Both the position numbers and the translations under genes were made by a program. This document shows, piece after piece, positions 25,178 to 32,848 of a stretch of 64,000 nucleotides of DNA (position 1 is the first letter of the stretch; every line of letters begins with the position of its first letter). The notes beneath the pieces were generated by a model that did no database searches, was not told the DNA's origin, and saw nothing but the letters and a program-made list of their open reading frames with translations. The stretch is taken from the NCBI GenBank assembly GCA_038148895.1, contig JBBVGQ010000005.1, one strand, 5' to 3'. Source of the DNA: Tamlana sp038148895. Its GTDB lineage: Bacteria; Bacteroidota; Bacteroidia; Flavobacteriales; Flavobacteriaceae.

Positions 25178-26072
25178 GAATAATTACCAAGTTTGAAGAA
25201 CTCAATTCGTAGGTCATATTCATTGGTTTTGTGATATAAACAAGGGCCTTTTCAAGGTCATCATGGGGGAAACCACCTGTAAATAATCTGTTTACATCAA
25301 TATTTTTAAAAGTGACTTGAATATCATATTGTCTTTCCAATTCGGACAAAACCTCCTTTACTGGAATGGCATTAAATTCACTTACATTATTAGTCCATTT
25401 TGGCACCAATCCGCTTGTCTTCCCTTCTGTAAATAAACCATTAAGAATTTGATATGTGTCACCGGCCAATAATTTTCTGGTTATAGTATCTGAAACTACT
25501 TTTACAATACCCTCAAAACATTTTACCTCAAAATAGTTGTTGCGTTGCTTCACATTAAATTGGGTACCAACAACAGTAACTGTTCCGCTGGTTGTTTTTA
25601 CATCAAAGGTTTTTCCTTTAGCAACCTTAAAGAATGCCTCTCCGTCCAATTTCAAAGCTCTATTGTCATCCCAGTTTTTAGTATTGTATTCAATGGAAGA
25701 CAAGGCGTTTAATTCAACTTTAGAATTATCTGGTAATTCAATGGTCGTTTTTTGGCTGGCCAATGTCTCCACATATGTATTGTTATTGAAAAAGAATGTG
25801 AAATATAGACCCAAAGCCACAACAATAACGCTCGCTATCCTTAAAAATGGTTTGAACCAGTTTAATTGTTTTACTTGACCTTTTGAAGCTTTATATTTGG
25901 TTTTAAAGGTATTAAAGTCTTCCAATTTATTAAAATGGGACGCCTTAAAATGGCTTGCATTTTCAATAATATATTGATTTAGCGCAGCATCATCCAACTT
26001 ATCAAATGCCTGTTTTTCGGCATCGTTAAGTTCGTCTTTCAACCATTTCTTTATTAAGTTTTCTCTATCCAT
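25161..26072 (-). CDS. FecR-family anti-sigma factor
   Basis: The 303-residue inner-membrane protein has a cytoplasmic helical N-terminus that should bind the sigma factor (1-70), one transmembrane helix (about 75-95), a FecR periplasmic domain (about 105-200, ELPDNSKVELNALSSIEY, LDGEAFFKVAKGKTFDV, VVGTQFNV) and a C-terminal DUF4974 domain (about 230-300) that contacts the receptor's STN domain. It sits between sigma and receptor genes and overlaps the latter. A degenerate copy of the local sigma promoter is found directly upstream. Confidence 0.92.
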   Translation of the reverse strand: MDRENLIKKWLKDELNDAEKQAFDKLDDAALNQYIIENASHFKASHFNKLEDFNTFKTKYKASKGQVKQLNWFKPFLRIASVIVVALGLYFTFFFNNNTYVETLASQKTTIELPDNSKVELNALSSIEYNTKNWDDNRALKLDGEAFFKVAKGKTFDVKTTSGTVTVVGTQFNVKQRNNYFEVKCFEGIVKVVSDTITRKLLAGDTYQILNGLFTEGKTSGLVPKWTNNVSEFNAIPVKEVLSELERQYDIQVTFKNIDVNRLFTGGFPHDDLEKALVYITKPMNMTYELSSSNLVIIHGKGN

Positions 26073-26089
26073 GTATCCTTAACTTTCTT

Positions 26090-26119
26090 ATATAACAATT
26101 TGATAACAAAATCTCCTGA
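26090..26119 (-). promoter_or_regulatory. Local ECF promoter, copy 4 (before fecR, degenerate -10)
   Basis: On the minus strand TCAGGAG (26119-26113) is followed after exactly 16 bases by GTTATAT (26096-26090). The -35 part matches the three plus-strand copies; the -10 part matches GTTTCAT at 5 of 7 positions. It lies directly after the sigma-factor stop codon and 17 bases before the FecR start. It would give the anti-sigma and receptor genes extra sigma-driven expression. Confidence 0.5.
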
Positions 26120-26644
26120 TTATTTTATTTTAAATCCTTCCAACTCGTTTCTCAAAGTGTCAAAAGCACTATAAATTCTATATTCTACAACCTTTTGCGT
26201 TACCCCTAAAAGGTCGGCAATCTCCTTATGTTTTTTTCCTTCAACCTTGCTTAGCAAAAAAGCCACACGTTGTTCCTCACTTAACTTTTCTAAAACATTT
26301 TGATACCGCTGAAGAAATTGCTCCTTTTCCAAAAGAAACTCCGGGTTTTCATTAGTATAGCCTTTTGGTTTTTCCAAATGATATTTTAAAACAACTTTTT
26401 GGTGCTTAATTTCATTCAACATCAAATTATTTGCTACGGTAAACAAAAAAGATTTGGCTTTGCTTATGGTTACTTTTTTACAATTGTCCCACAATTTAAT
26501 AAAGGCATCCTGAGCCTTATCTGTAGGGTTATATTGCTCCCCGTATTTGTAATGCAAAAAATTTTGAAGGTCTTGAGCATACTTGTTATAAATACGCTCA
26601 AAAACAGCGTCTTCACAAATATTGTCGTTAAGTTCTTTTGGCAA
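26120..26644 (-). CDS. FecI-type ECF RNA polymerase sigma factor
   Basis: The 174-residue protein has region 2 (about 15-85, YNPTDKAQDAFIKLWDNC) and region 4 (about 115-165, LSEEQRVAFLLSKVEGKKHKEIADLLGVTQKVVEYRI). It is followed by fecR-like and receptor genes, forming a complete cell-surface signalling cassette. Four promoter-like repeats of one design surround it, and I infer that it reads them. Its own start has only a near-consensus housekeeping -7 element (TAACTTTA on the minus strand at 26661-26668), so it seems not to drive itself. Confidence 0.9.
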   Translation of the reverse strand: MPKELNDNICEDAVFERIYNKYAQDLQNFLHYKYGEQYNPTDKAQDAFIKLWDNCKKVTISKAKSFLFTVANNLMLNEIKHQKVVLKYHLEKPKGYTNENPEFLLEKEQFLQRYQNVLEKLSEEQRVAFLLSKVEGKKHKEIADLLGVTQKVVEYRIYSAFDTLRNELEGFKIK

Positions 26645-26689
26645 GGTTTTATTTTTGGCTTAAAGTTATGTAAAAAAAATATTATTCTT

Positions 26690-26720
26690 TTCAGGAGATT
26701 TAATTATTGAATTGTTTCAT
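26690..26720 (+). promoter_or_regulatory. Local ECF promoter, copy 1 (before the LytTR-like gene)
   Basis: TTCAGGAG (26690-26697), 16 bases, GTTTCAT (26714-26720). Upstream T-rich and downstream AAATAAAAAA flanks resemble the other copies. The predicted transcription start near 26727 leaves only a few bases before the ATG at 26733. Confidence 0.75.
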
Positions 26721-26732
26721 AAATAAAAAACT

Positions 26733-27116
26733 ATGAAACCCTCGTTAAAAACCCCTCATTCTTCGCAAAAACCGCGTAGAGAAAGCGCAATTAAAGTAAA
26801 ATATGGCAAAAATTACTATGAGTTTTTGGACCATAGCATCGCTTACATCTATAAAAAAGAAGGTTTACACTTTATAGCGAACAAAGAAAATTTCAAATTC
26901 CCGTTTCTCATTAAAGATCTTAATGAAATTTTAATTGACTTAAGTTCTGATGCATTCTTCGCATTGAATGAATCTACAATTTTCAGCAAAGATTCTGTTA
27001 GGCTTAAAGAAAATTCTAACGAATGCTACGCCATTGCATTCAATAAAGTCTACAAAGACACATTTATCATTCCTGAAAACCTTCAAAAAAAATTTAAAGC
27101 TTGGATGTCTAGGTAA
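26733..27116 (+). CDS. Stand-alone LytTR-like domain protein (degenerate recognition motif)
   Basis: The 127-residue protein consists of one domain from about residue 20 to the end that follows the LytTR DNA-binding pattern: VKYGKNYYEFLDHSIAYIYKKEG, KDLNEILIDLSSDAFFALNES and the closing PENLQKKFKAWM. No receiver or membrane part is attached. In typical members the loop reads FFRINRxxI; here it is FFALNESTI, so the Arg residues expected to touch DNA are absent. It may have lost specific DNA binding or be a modulator. It is the first gene after copy 1 of the local ECF promoter and lies 31 bases before the YaiO-like gene. Confidence 0.65.
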   Translation: MKPSLKTPHSSQKPRRESAIKVKYGKNYYEFLDHSIAYIYKKEGLHFIANKENFKFPFLIKDLNEILIDLSSDAFFALNESTIFSKDSVRLKENSNECYAIAFNKVYKDTFIIPENLQKKFKAWMSR

Positions 27117-27147
27117 ACTACAAGCATAAAACTCAATCTTATTTATC

Positions 27148-28266
27148 ATGAAAAAAACACTTTTTTACATCTGTGTCTTATCAGCATTTGTTTCATTTCA
27201 GCTAACTTTTTCCCAAAATGATACCCTCGAAAAAGGAATAGCAGAATCTCAAAACGACCATTTTGAACAAGCCGAATCCATTTTATCGTCAATAAAAAGT
27301 ATTGATAAAAATGACCAAGCTAAAGTAGCTATTGCAAGAGCTTACAACTTTTCCTGGTGGAAAAAATTTGATAAAGCCATTTCCTTATTTAGTGAAGTTA
27401 TTGATGAAAATCCACAAAACATCAATGCAAATTTAGGATTGGCTTACACCTATTTATGGCAAGGAAATAATAAAAAAGCCAAAAACCAATTTAAAGCAGT
27501 TTTAGAACTTGACAATAACAACCAAGAAGCCAAAAAACAACTGGAACTTTTAACGAATACCAATAAAAAATTTGAATTTGATGCATGGTATGGCTTTGTT
27601 TTTTCAGAAAAAAAAGACCAAAATGGATTAAGGCGGTTGGATTTTAAATATGCCCCCGATAACAAAAATCTCTTATTTGTTTATTACGATAATGCCTTAA
27701 TACTTGAAAACGCCAATTTATCTACTACAGAGCGAAATGCCCCGATTGTTGCCTTGGGTGCAAAACATGATTGGTCTAAAAAATGGTTCACCAAAATTGA
27801 GGGCGGCCAAAGATTCTTAACACAGTCTGATGACCAGTTTTTAGTGAATATGGAAAACGGTTACTTTTTTTCATCAAAATTATTAGTGAAATTATTTACG
27901 CAGTATGACAGCAGGCAAGATGACGAACTAATCACAATTGCCGGCCTTATTGATTACGAACTAATAAAGAACCTAAGACTGGAGCTTGGTTTTTTCCATT
28001 CAGAAAACTTGACTTTTTCGAATACGTTTAATGAACGTGTTATGTTATCGGCAAAAACCAACTTAAATAAAATTGAACTGCTGGCAGGTGTTTATTACGA
28101 TTCCTTCAACACATCTACAACCACATTAAATCAAATCGGTGGTGGCTTTGGCCTTATTACACTGCCGGTTAACAAAACACTTCGAGCTAAATTCTTTGTT
28201 AACCATGATAAGGGATTCAACAACGAAATAACAATTGCCTCAGTAGGAATTAACCAAAAATTTTAA
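27148..28266 (+). CDS. YaiO-like outer-membrane protein with N-terminal TPR
   Basis: The 372-residue protein has a signal peptide (1-22), TPR-like helices (about 28-130, KAKNQFKAVLELDNNNQEAKKQLELL) and a C-terminal beta barrel of about 230 residues ending GINQKF with a terminal Phe. This layout fits the YaiO family. In exopolysaccharide systems, TPR-plus-barrel proteins guide the polymer through the outer membrane. The glycosyltransferase gene starts 3 bases after its stop, so the two are translated together and probably act together. E. coli yaiO is likewise near the glycosyltransferase gene yaiP. Confidence 0.8.
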   Translation: MKKTLFYICVLSAFVSFQLTFSQNDTLEKGIAESQNDHFEQAESILSSIKSIDKNDQAKVAIARAYNFSWWKKFDKAISLFSEVIDENPQNINANLGLAYTYLWQGNNKKAKNQFKAVLELDNNNQEAKKQLELLTNTNKKFEFDAWYGFVFSEKKDQNGLRRLDFKYAPDNKNLLFVYYDNALILENANLSTTERNAPIVALGAKHDWSKKWFTKIEGGQRFLTQSDDQFLVNMENGYFFSSKLLVKLFTQYDSRQDDELITIAGLIDYELIKNLRLELGFFHSENLTFSNTFNERVMLSAKTNLNKIELLAGVYYDSFNTSTTTLNQIGGGFGLITLPVNKTLRAKFFVNHDKGFNNEITIASVGINQKF

Positions 28267-28269
28267 ATC

Positions 28270-30117
28270 ATGCGAGAATCCATTCAAATACTACAAAACA
28301 AATTAGCCATGAATAACAATATGGTTAAAGCCATACAAGTTTATGAAAACACCAGTTTAATATCCAAAGCCCCAAAACCTTATTTATACCTAACCATAAT
28401 ATTTTTTTGGGCACTTTCGCTTCTCTGGTTCGGACCACGGCTAATTGGCCTTTTAGATATTGCATATAACCTCCCGAGTTATGTGGTTCTAATAGCATTT
28501 GTCTTCTTTATTGCTTTAGCTTGGCTATATGGTATTTACAATGTTTGTATAATGCTTTTTGCTTTCCTCTATAAATTCTACAGCAAAAAACCTGAAAAAG
28601 AACTAACCAAAATAAAACTGCTGGAAGAACCCAAAGTGGCCATTCTTTACACGACCTGTAATGATTTTTCTGAAACTTCCGTTCTTTCTTGTATTGACCA
28701 GGATTATGAAAATTATAAAGTTTATATTTTAGATGACAGTTCTGACCCTGAAATAAAAAATAAGATCAATGCCTTTGCCATAAAACACAAAGACATCGTT
28801 CAATTAATAAGAAGAGCCGACAGAAAAGGATTTAAAGCTGGAAATATGAACCATGCTTTGAAAAACTTCATTTCAGAACCATACTTTGCCATTGCTGATG
28901 CAGATGAAATTTTACCAAGGGATTTTCTATCAAAGTTGGTTCCAGTTATGGAATCTGACGAAAAATGCGGATTTGTTCAAGCTAACCATAGAGCCAACAT
29001 TGATGAGAATAGTGCCTTGTCCAAATCTTTGGGCGTAGGAGTGGATATGCATTGGAAATACTACCAACCCTTTAGAAACGACTACGGTTTCGTTATGTTT
29101 TTAGGCCACGGTGCGCTTTTAAGAACTAAATGTTGGCATAAAATAGGTGGTTTTCCTGATATTGTGAGTGAAGACTTGGGTTTTGCCATTCAAGCTAGAG
29201 AAAAAGGTTATCGCGGTAGGTTTGTTGAAGATGTTGTATGTCTTGAAGATTTTCCGGATGATGTTAGGTCTTTTAGGATTAGACACATGAAATGGACGCG
29301 CGGAACTTGTGAATTTCTTTCAAAAAAGTTTTTGTGGTTGGTAAAAGCAAAAAACATTTCATGGACTGAAAAAATAGACATCCTTTTTCCAACCCTCAAT
29401 TTGCCACTTACGTTGGTCTATTTTCTTTTTATGATTGACGCAAACTTACTTTTACCGTTATATTTTGGCGAGAGCAGGACAATGACTGTAGAAATGGGCT
29501 CAACTGATTTAACCCTACCCGTTTACATGCTAAGCAATGGTTTTGAATCCATCTATAGTTTAGACTTTTTCCTTATAACCATTATGACGTTTTTTGCACC
29601 CGTACTTTGTTTTTTAATTGGGCTGAGAAAAAGCCCTTTTAAACTTTTAAAATTTGTAAGCCACAGCACAGCTATTTATGCGGCATTGGGGCCATTGTCA
29701 TCCATTGGTGTGCTGACCTACCTCATTTCTGGTAAAGCTATATTTTTAGTTACTGGAGATAAAAACATATCCAAATCTTTAGGTAACAGTAGTCAAAATA
29801 TTTACACAAGAGCTACAAATCACTGGAAACAATTTATGCAAAAAAGCCACCCCGATAGTAATCTGGTACGATTTATTGAATTTTCTATTGGTTTAAGCTT
29901 TGCACTAGCCAGCTTGTATATGTTTCAAATTTCATTTTTTGGGCTCTGTTTAGCATTTACACTTCTGCCCATTTTACATAAAATAGGCTGGGAATCTAAA
30001 ATTACAAGAACGCTAGCTCATGTACCATTTATACTTATTGTATTGGGTGTGTTTTTAGCGGGATTGAGCCTTTTCGGTATGCAATCGGTATTTTTTGGCT
30101 ATGGATTTCATTTTTAA
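28270..30117 (+). CDS. Membrane family-2 glycosyltransferase, cellulose-synthase-like
   Basis: The 615-residue protein has two N-terminal membrane helices (about 38-60 and 68-100), a cytoplasmic GT2 domain and five or more C-terminal helices. Catalytic landmarks are DDS at 155-157, DAD at 210-212, SED at 300-302 and RHMKWTRG at 338-345 in the place of the Q/RxxRW motif, with Lys instead of Arg before Trp. The topology is that of processive synthases such as BcsA or of YaiP. No PilZ domain is seen. Coupled to the YaiO-like barrel, it probably makes and threads a surface glycan. The polymer is unknown. Confidence 0.85.
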   Translation: MRESIQILQNKLAMNNNMVKAIQVYENTSLISKAPKPYLYLTIIFFWALSLLWFGPRLIGLLDIAYNLPSYVVLIAFVFFIALAWLYGIYNVCIMLFAFLYKFYSKKPEKELTKIKLLEEPKVAILYTTCNDFSETSVLSCIDQDYENYKVYILDDSSDPEIKNKINAFAIKHKDIVQLIRRADRKGFKAGNMNHALKNFISEPYFAIADADEILPRDFLSKLVPVMESDEKCGFVQANHRANIDENSALSKSLGVGVDMHWKYYQPFRNDYGFVMFLGHGALLRTKCWHKIGGFPDIVSEDLGFAIQAREKGYRGRFVEDVVCLEDFPDDVRSFRIRHMKWTRGTCEFLSKKFLWLVKAKNISWTEKIDILFPTLNLPLTLVYFLFMIDANLLLPLYFGESRTMTVEMGSTDLTLPVYMLSNGFESIYSLDFFLITIMTFFAPVLCFLIGLRKSPFKLLKFVSHSTAIYAALGPLSSIGVLTYLISGKAIFLVTGDKNISKSLGNSSQNIYTRATNHWKQFMQKSHPDSNLVRFIEFSIGLSFALASLYMFQISFFGLCLAFTLLPILHKIGWESKITRTLAHVPFILIVLGVFLAGLSLFGMQSVFFGYGFHF

Positions 30118-30126
30118 CTAAAATTT

Positions 30127-30157
30127 TTCAGGAGTTTTCAATTAACTGTTGTTTCAT
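30127..30157 (+). promoter_or_regulatory. Local ECF promoter, copy 2 (before the small paralogue pair)
   Basis: TTCAGGAG (30127-30134), 16 bases, GTTTCAT (30151-30157). The predicted start near 30164 leaves about 30 bases before the first small gene. The promoter lies immediately after the glycosyltransferase stop. Confidence 0.78.
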
Positions 30158-30193
30158 TTTAAAAAGCTTCAATTAATCTTTTAAATTTTTGCT

Positions 30194-30373
30194 ATGATTA
30201 ATCCAACTAACCTATCCGAATTGGTTCATTCGTTAAAAGAAAAAGAAATTATCTACCACAGAATGAAAATTGCACACCTTTCAAAATCAATTATGGAACA
30301 CCCAGAGGAAAAGTCGTTGTCAATTTTCTTGAAACAATCCCTTGAAAGATTGGAAATTCTTTTAACGGCATAA
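30194..30373 (+). CDS. Tiny helical protein, paralogue 1 (59 residues)
   Basis: An ATG-to-TAA ORF of 59 residues follows promoter copy 2. The sequence is charged and helical (SELVHSLKEKEIIYHRM, then MEHPEEKS). Over 52 ungapped positions it shares 15 identities with the next small gene, including the LKEKE/IKERE and HPEEK/HPENK stretches. Such conservation between neighbours shows that both are real proteins from a duplication. There is no signal peptide or membrane helix. Function unknown. Confidence 0.7.
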   Translation: MINPTNLSELVHSLKEKEIIYHRMKIAHLSKSIMEHPEEKSLSIFLKQSLERLEILLTA

Positions 30374-30395
30374 CAAAGGTTCATTCAATTGACAA

Positions 30396-30650
30396 ATGCA
30401 AGGCTCCAAAATCTTGAACCAGAAACCAAAAAATATAAACACCCTAATAAGCCTTATTTCACAGATTAAGGAACGAGAAGTAAGACTTTATGAAGAAAAG
30501 ATTATTTACCTAAAATATTTAATGCGAACACACCCTGAAAATAAAGTTTACGCCCACAGATACCAATTAACGCGGATAAGATTTGAAAACCTAATTGAAA
30601 CCACGAAAAGATTAAAATATTTGGAAATAGACTCAAAAAATAAAAATTAA
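30396..30650 (+). CDS. Tiny helical protein, paralogue 2 (84 residues)
   Basis: The 84-residue protein lies 22 bases after paralogue 1 and shares its core: LISQIKEREVRLYEEKIIYL, then THPENK, then a second helix RIRFENLIETTKRLKYLE. It has longer ends than paralogue 1. A helix-HPE(E/N)K-helix hairpin is the likely shape. It is cytoplasmic by absence of any export signal. Both small genes are framed by sigma promoters (copies 2 and 3), so they form a small unit of their own. Function unknown. Confidence 0.7.
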   Translation: MQGSKILNQKPKNINTLISLISQIKEREVRLYEEKIIYLKYLMRTHPENKVYAHRYQLTRIRFENLIETTKRLKYLEIDSKNKN

Positions 30651-30656
30651 AAATTT

Positions 30657-30687
30657 TTCGGGAGTTTTTAAACTTTAGTTGTTTCAT
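30657..30687 (+). promoter_or_regulatory. Local ECF promoter, copy 3 (before the Asp-rich lipoprotein)
   Basis: TTCGGGAG (30657-30664), 16 bases, GTTTCAT (30681-30687). The predicted start near 30694 puts the ATG at 30721 about 27 bases downstream and excludes the in-frame ATG at 30679 as the translation start. Confidence 0.78.
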
Positions 30688-30720
30688 TATAAAATGCCCT
30701 ATATTCGAAAAAACACAAAC

Positions 30721-31794
30721 ATGAAAACGTTAATAAAAAATACTTGGTTCTTTTCCTTCTTAATGCTCGCAGTATTTACATCTTGCAGAACAGAGGAATC
30801 AGAATTTATACAAACACCTCCCGAAGAAGGGCTGACATTAAATTCTTCGGTTGCAAGCTTAATGCAAAAAACAGCCATAAATGATGGCTCTAACGACAAC
30901 ATTATTGACTATGCTAACTGTTTCAATGTAAAATTACCTATTACAGTAACTGCAAATGGCACTGAGATGGACATAAATTCTGAAGACGATTTCGATAAAA
31001 TTGAGTTTATTTTTGATGATTCTGATGATGACGTTGATACCCTAACAATTTCTTATCCCATTCAAATAATCTTTGCTGATTTTACGGAAATTACTATTAA
31101 TAGTAATAGTGAACTCGTTAATTACGCTAGCCAGTGTAACGGTGAAAATGAAGATGATGACGATATTGAGTGTTTAGATTTTCAATACCCCATAACTGCC
31201 TTTCTATATAATTCCAACAATGAAATCATAGACTCTATAACAATAGATTCTGACAGCGCTTTATACAATTTCATTAAGGATTTAGATCAGTTCGATCTGG
31301 TATCAATCAACTTTCCTATTGCGGTAGTGCTTTCAGATGGTACCGAAATAATGATCAATGATTTGGTTGAGTTGGAAAATACGATTAAAGCCTATGATAA
31401 TTCTTGTGACGAAGATGATGATTATGACTATAACGACGACGATTGCAACAACTGTACCCCAAGTGAATTAATCGACTTGCTCACGGGTTGTTCAGGCTGG
31501 ATTGTAGATAAACTAGAACGTTACGGCAATGACTATGATGATTACTACAAAGATTATCTGTTCAATTTCCATACAGACGGAACCATTTCAGTGTATTATG
31601 CTGGAGGAACAGATTATGGTACTTGGTCTGCCACTGGCTCAGGAAGCAACATAACCATTACAATCAATATCCCCGAAATGCCATACTGTAATAATGATTG
31701 GATTTTACATGAAATATCGCAGTACTCTGAGTCTAAAATAGATTTAAGAGTTGGTGATAATGATAGAATTCGATATGAAAATAATTGTAAATAA
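30721..31794 (+). CDS. Asp-rich repeat lipoprotein
   Basis: From the ATG at 30721 the product has 357 residues with a lipobox VFTSC (Cys 22). Four repeats follow the scheme (F/Y)PIxxxxxxxTExxIxSxxEL, starting near residues 68, 110, 152 and 195. They are separated by very acidic linkers such as DDSDDDVD, ENEDDDDIE and DEDDDYDYNDDD. A lipocalin-like C-terminal domain (about 260-357) contains GTWSATGSGSNITITI. The acidic linkers could bind calcium. The start is set by promoter copy 3 and the position of the signal peptide. The protein is likely surface-exposed; its role is unknown. Confidence 0.78.
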   Translation: MKTLIKNTWFFSFLMLAVFTSCRTEESEFIQTPPEEGLTLNSSVASLMQKTAINDGSNDNIIDYANCFNVKLPITVTANGTEMDINSEDDFDKIEFIFDDSDDDVDTLTISYPIQIIFADFTEITINSNSELVNYASQCNGENEDDDDIECLDFQYPITAFLYNSNNEIIDSITIDSDSALYNFIKDLDQFDLVSINFPIAVVLSDGTEIMINDLVELENTIKAYDNSCDEDDDYDYNDDDCNNCTPSELIDLLTGCSGWIVDKLERYGNDYDDYYKDYLFNFHTDGTISVYYAGGTDYGTWSATGSGSNITITINIPEMPYCNNDWILHEISQYSESKIDLRVGDNDRIRYENNCK

Positions 31795-31819
31795 CCACCA
31801 AATTTTAACCACTTTAAAA

Positions 31820-32311
31820 ATGAAAATTATGAAAACAAAATTTATTTATGGACTACTTACCATGTTATGCTTCTCGCTAATGTCATCTACTTGCTCAACA
31901 GATGACGATGGAATGAACTTTAATGACAATAGCGCGGAAATCAGTGAGATCAAAAGCACAGTTGAAAACAACAGTTGGCAGATAACCAGCTTTGTGGACT
32001 CTGGAGTTGATGAAACAAGCCACTATACAGGTTACACATTCACCTTCAATTCCAATGGTACGTTAACAGCAAGCAAAGGAAGCGAAACCGTAAACGGAAC
32101 TTGGTCTGTAACAGACAGCAACGATAGTGACGACGATAGCAATAGCAGTGACGATATTGATTTCAACATCAATTTTGCATCGCCAGCCATGTTTAATGAC
32201 GACCTAACTGAAGATTGGGAAATTGTAACCCGTAGTGCAACAAAAATTGAATTAATCCATATAAGTGGAGGTAACGGCGGCACAGACACCCTAACCTTCC
32301 AGAAAATTTAA
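31820..32311 (+). CDS. Small lipocalin-like exported protein, probable lipoprotein
   Basis: The product is 163 residues, or 160 if the second ATG at 31829 is used. A hydrophobic signal ends LMSSTC, an imperfect lipobox. The body is a small lipocalin-like barrel: NNSWQITSFVDSG, YTFTFNSNGTLTASKG, GTWSVTDS, with an Asp/Ser-rich insert (DSNDSDDDSNSSDD). It resembles the C-terminal domain of the lipoprotein encoded 25 bases upstream, with which it is probably co-transcribed. Longer in-frame starts overlap the previous gene and lack a signal peptide at their N-terminus. Confidence 0.7.
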   Translation: MKIMKTKFIYGLLTMLCFSLMSSTCSTDDDGMNFNDNSAEISEIKSTVENNSWQITSFVDSGVDETSHYTGYTFTFNSNGTLTASKGSETVNGTWSVTDSNDSDDDSNSSDDIDFNINFASPAMFNDDLTEDWEIVTRSATKIELIHISGGNGGTDTLTFQKI

Positions 32312-32358
32312 GCTAGTGGAAATGCTCAATGTGAAAAAGAAAGATTTCATTTATCAAA

Positions 32359-32376
32359 TCTCTTTTTAAAAAGAGA
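32359..32376. terminator. Palindromic hairpin after the lipoprotein genes
   Basis: TCTCTTTTT followed directly by AAAAAGAGA is a perfect 18-base palindrome 48 bases after the stop at 32311. It can form a hairpin on both strands but is wholly AT/AG in composition and weak. Confidence 0.45.
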
Positions 32377-32396
32377 GAATATTTGGTTGGCTAGCT

Positions 32397-32430
32397 AAAC
32401 TGCTCCGGTGTTAATTTGCCGGGGCAGTTT
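32397..32430 (+). terminator. Stable hairpin, probable terminator or attenuator
   Basis: AAACTGCTCCGG (32397-32408) pairs with CCGGGGCAGTTT (32419-32430), 12 bp with one G-T wobble, across a 10-base loop. Only three T residues end the right arm. It divides the sigma-driven lipoprotein unit from the OB-fold and cupredoxin block and may act as a partial terminator. Confidence 0.6.
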
Positions 32431-32452
32431 AAAAAACTTTAAAAACAGTAAT

Positions 32453-32836
32453 ATGAAAAAATGGCTAATATTGTTTATTGTTATTATTGCAGGAATATGC
32501 ATATGTAGCTACATAAATAAAAACCATAGAGATATAGCCAGCGAAACATCTAGTTTCAATATCAGCTCAGAAAACTTAATCACAGAGTTTTCTATCAACC
32601 CCATAAATTCTGAACAAAAATACCTCAATAAAACTATTGAGGTTTCAGGTTTAATAACAAACCTCAACCCCAACAATCTTACCTTAAACGATAAAGTGTT
32701 TTGTCAATTTTCAGATGAAATAACAAAAGCACCATCAAACAATTCCCAAATCATAATTAAAGGACGTTTTATAGGCTATGACGATTTATTAGAAGAAATC
32801 AAATTAGACCAATGCACAATAATTAACAATTTATAA
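32453..32836 (+). CDS. OB-fold (tRNA_anti-like) exported protein
   Basis: From ATG 32453 the 127-residue product has one N-terminal hydrophobic helix (about 4-20) and an OB-fold domain: KYLNKTIEVSGLITNLNPNNLTLNDKVFCQF and SQIIIKGRFIGYDDLLEEIKLDQC. This matches the tRNA_anti-like family, which in exported form is common in Bacteroidota and has no clear tRNA role. The frame extends upstream to 32408, but that start lies inside the hairpin and places 15 residues before the signal. The cupredoxin gene follows after 12 bases. Confidence 0.72.
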   Translation: MKKWLILFIVIIAGICICSYINKNHRDIASETSSFNISSENLITEFSINPINSEQKYLNKTIEVSGLITNLNPNNLTLNDKVFCQFSDEITKAPSNNSQIIIKGRFIGYDDLLEEIKLDQCTIINNL

Positions 32837-32848
32837 CACAAAAAATTC

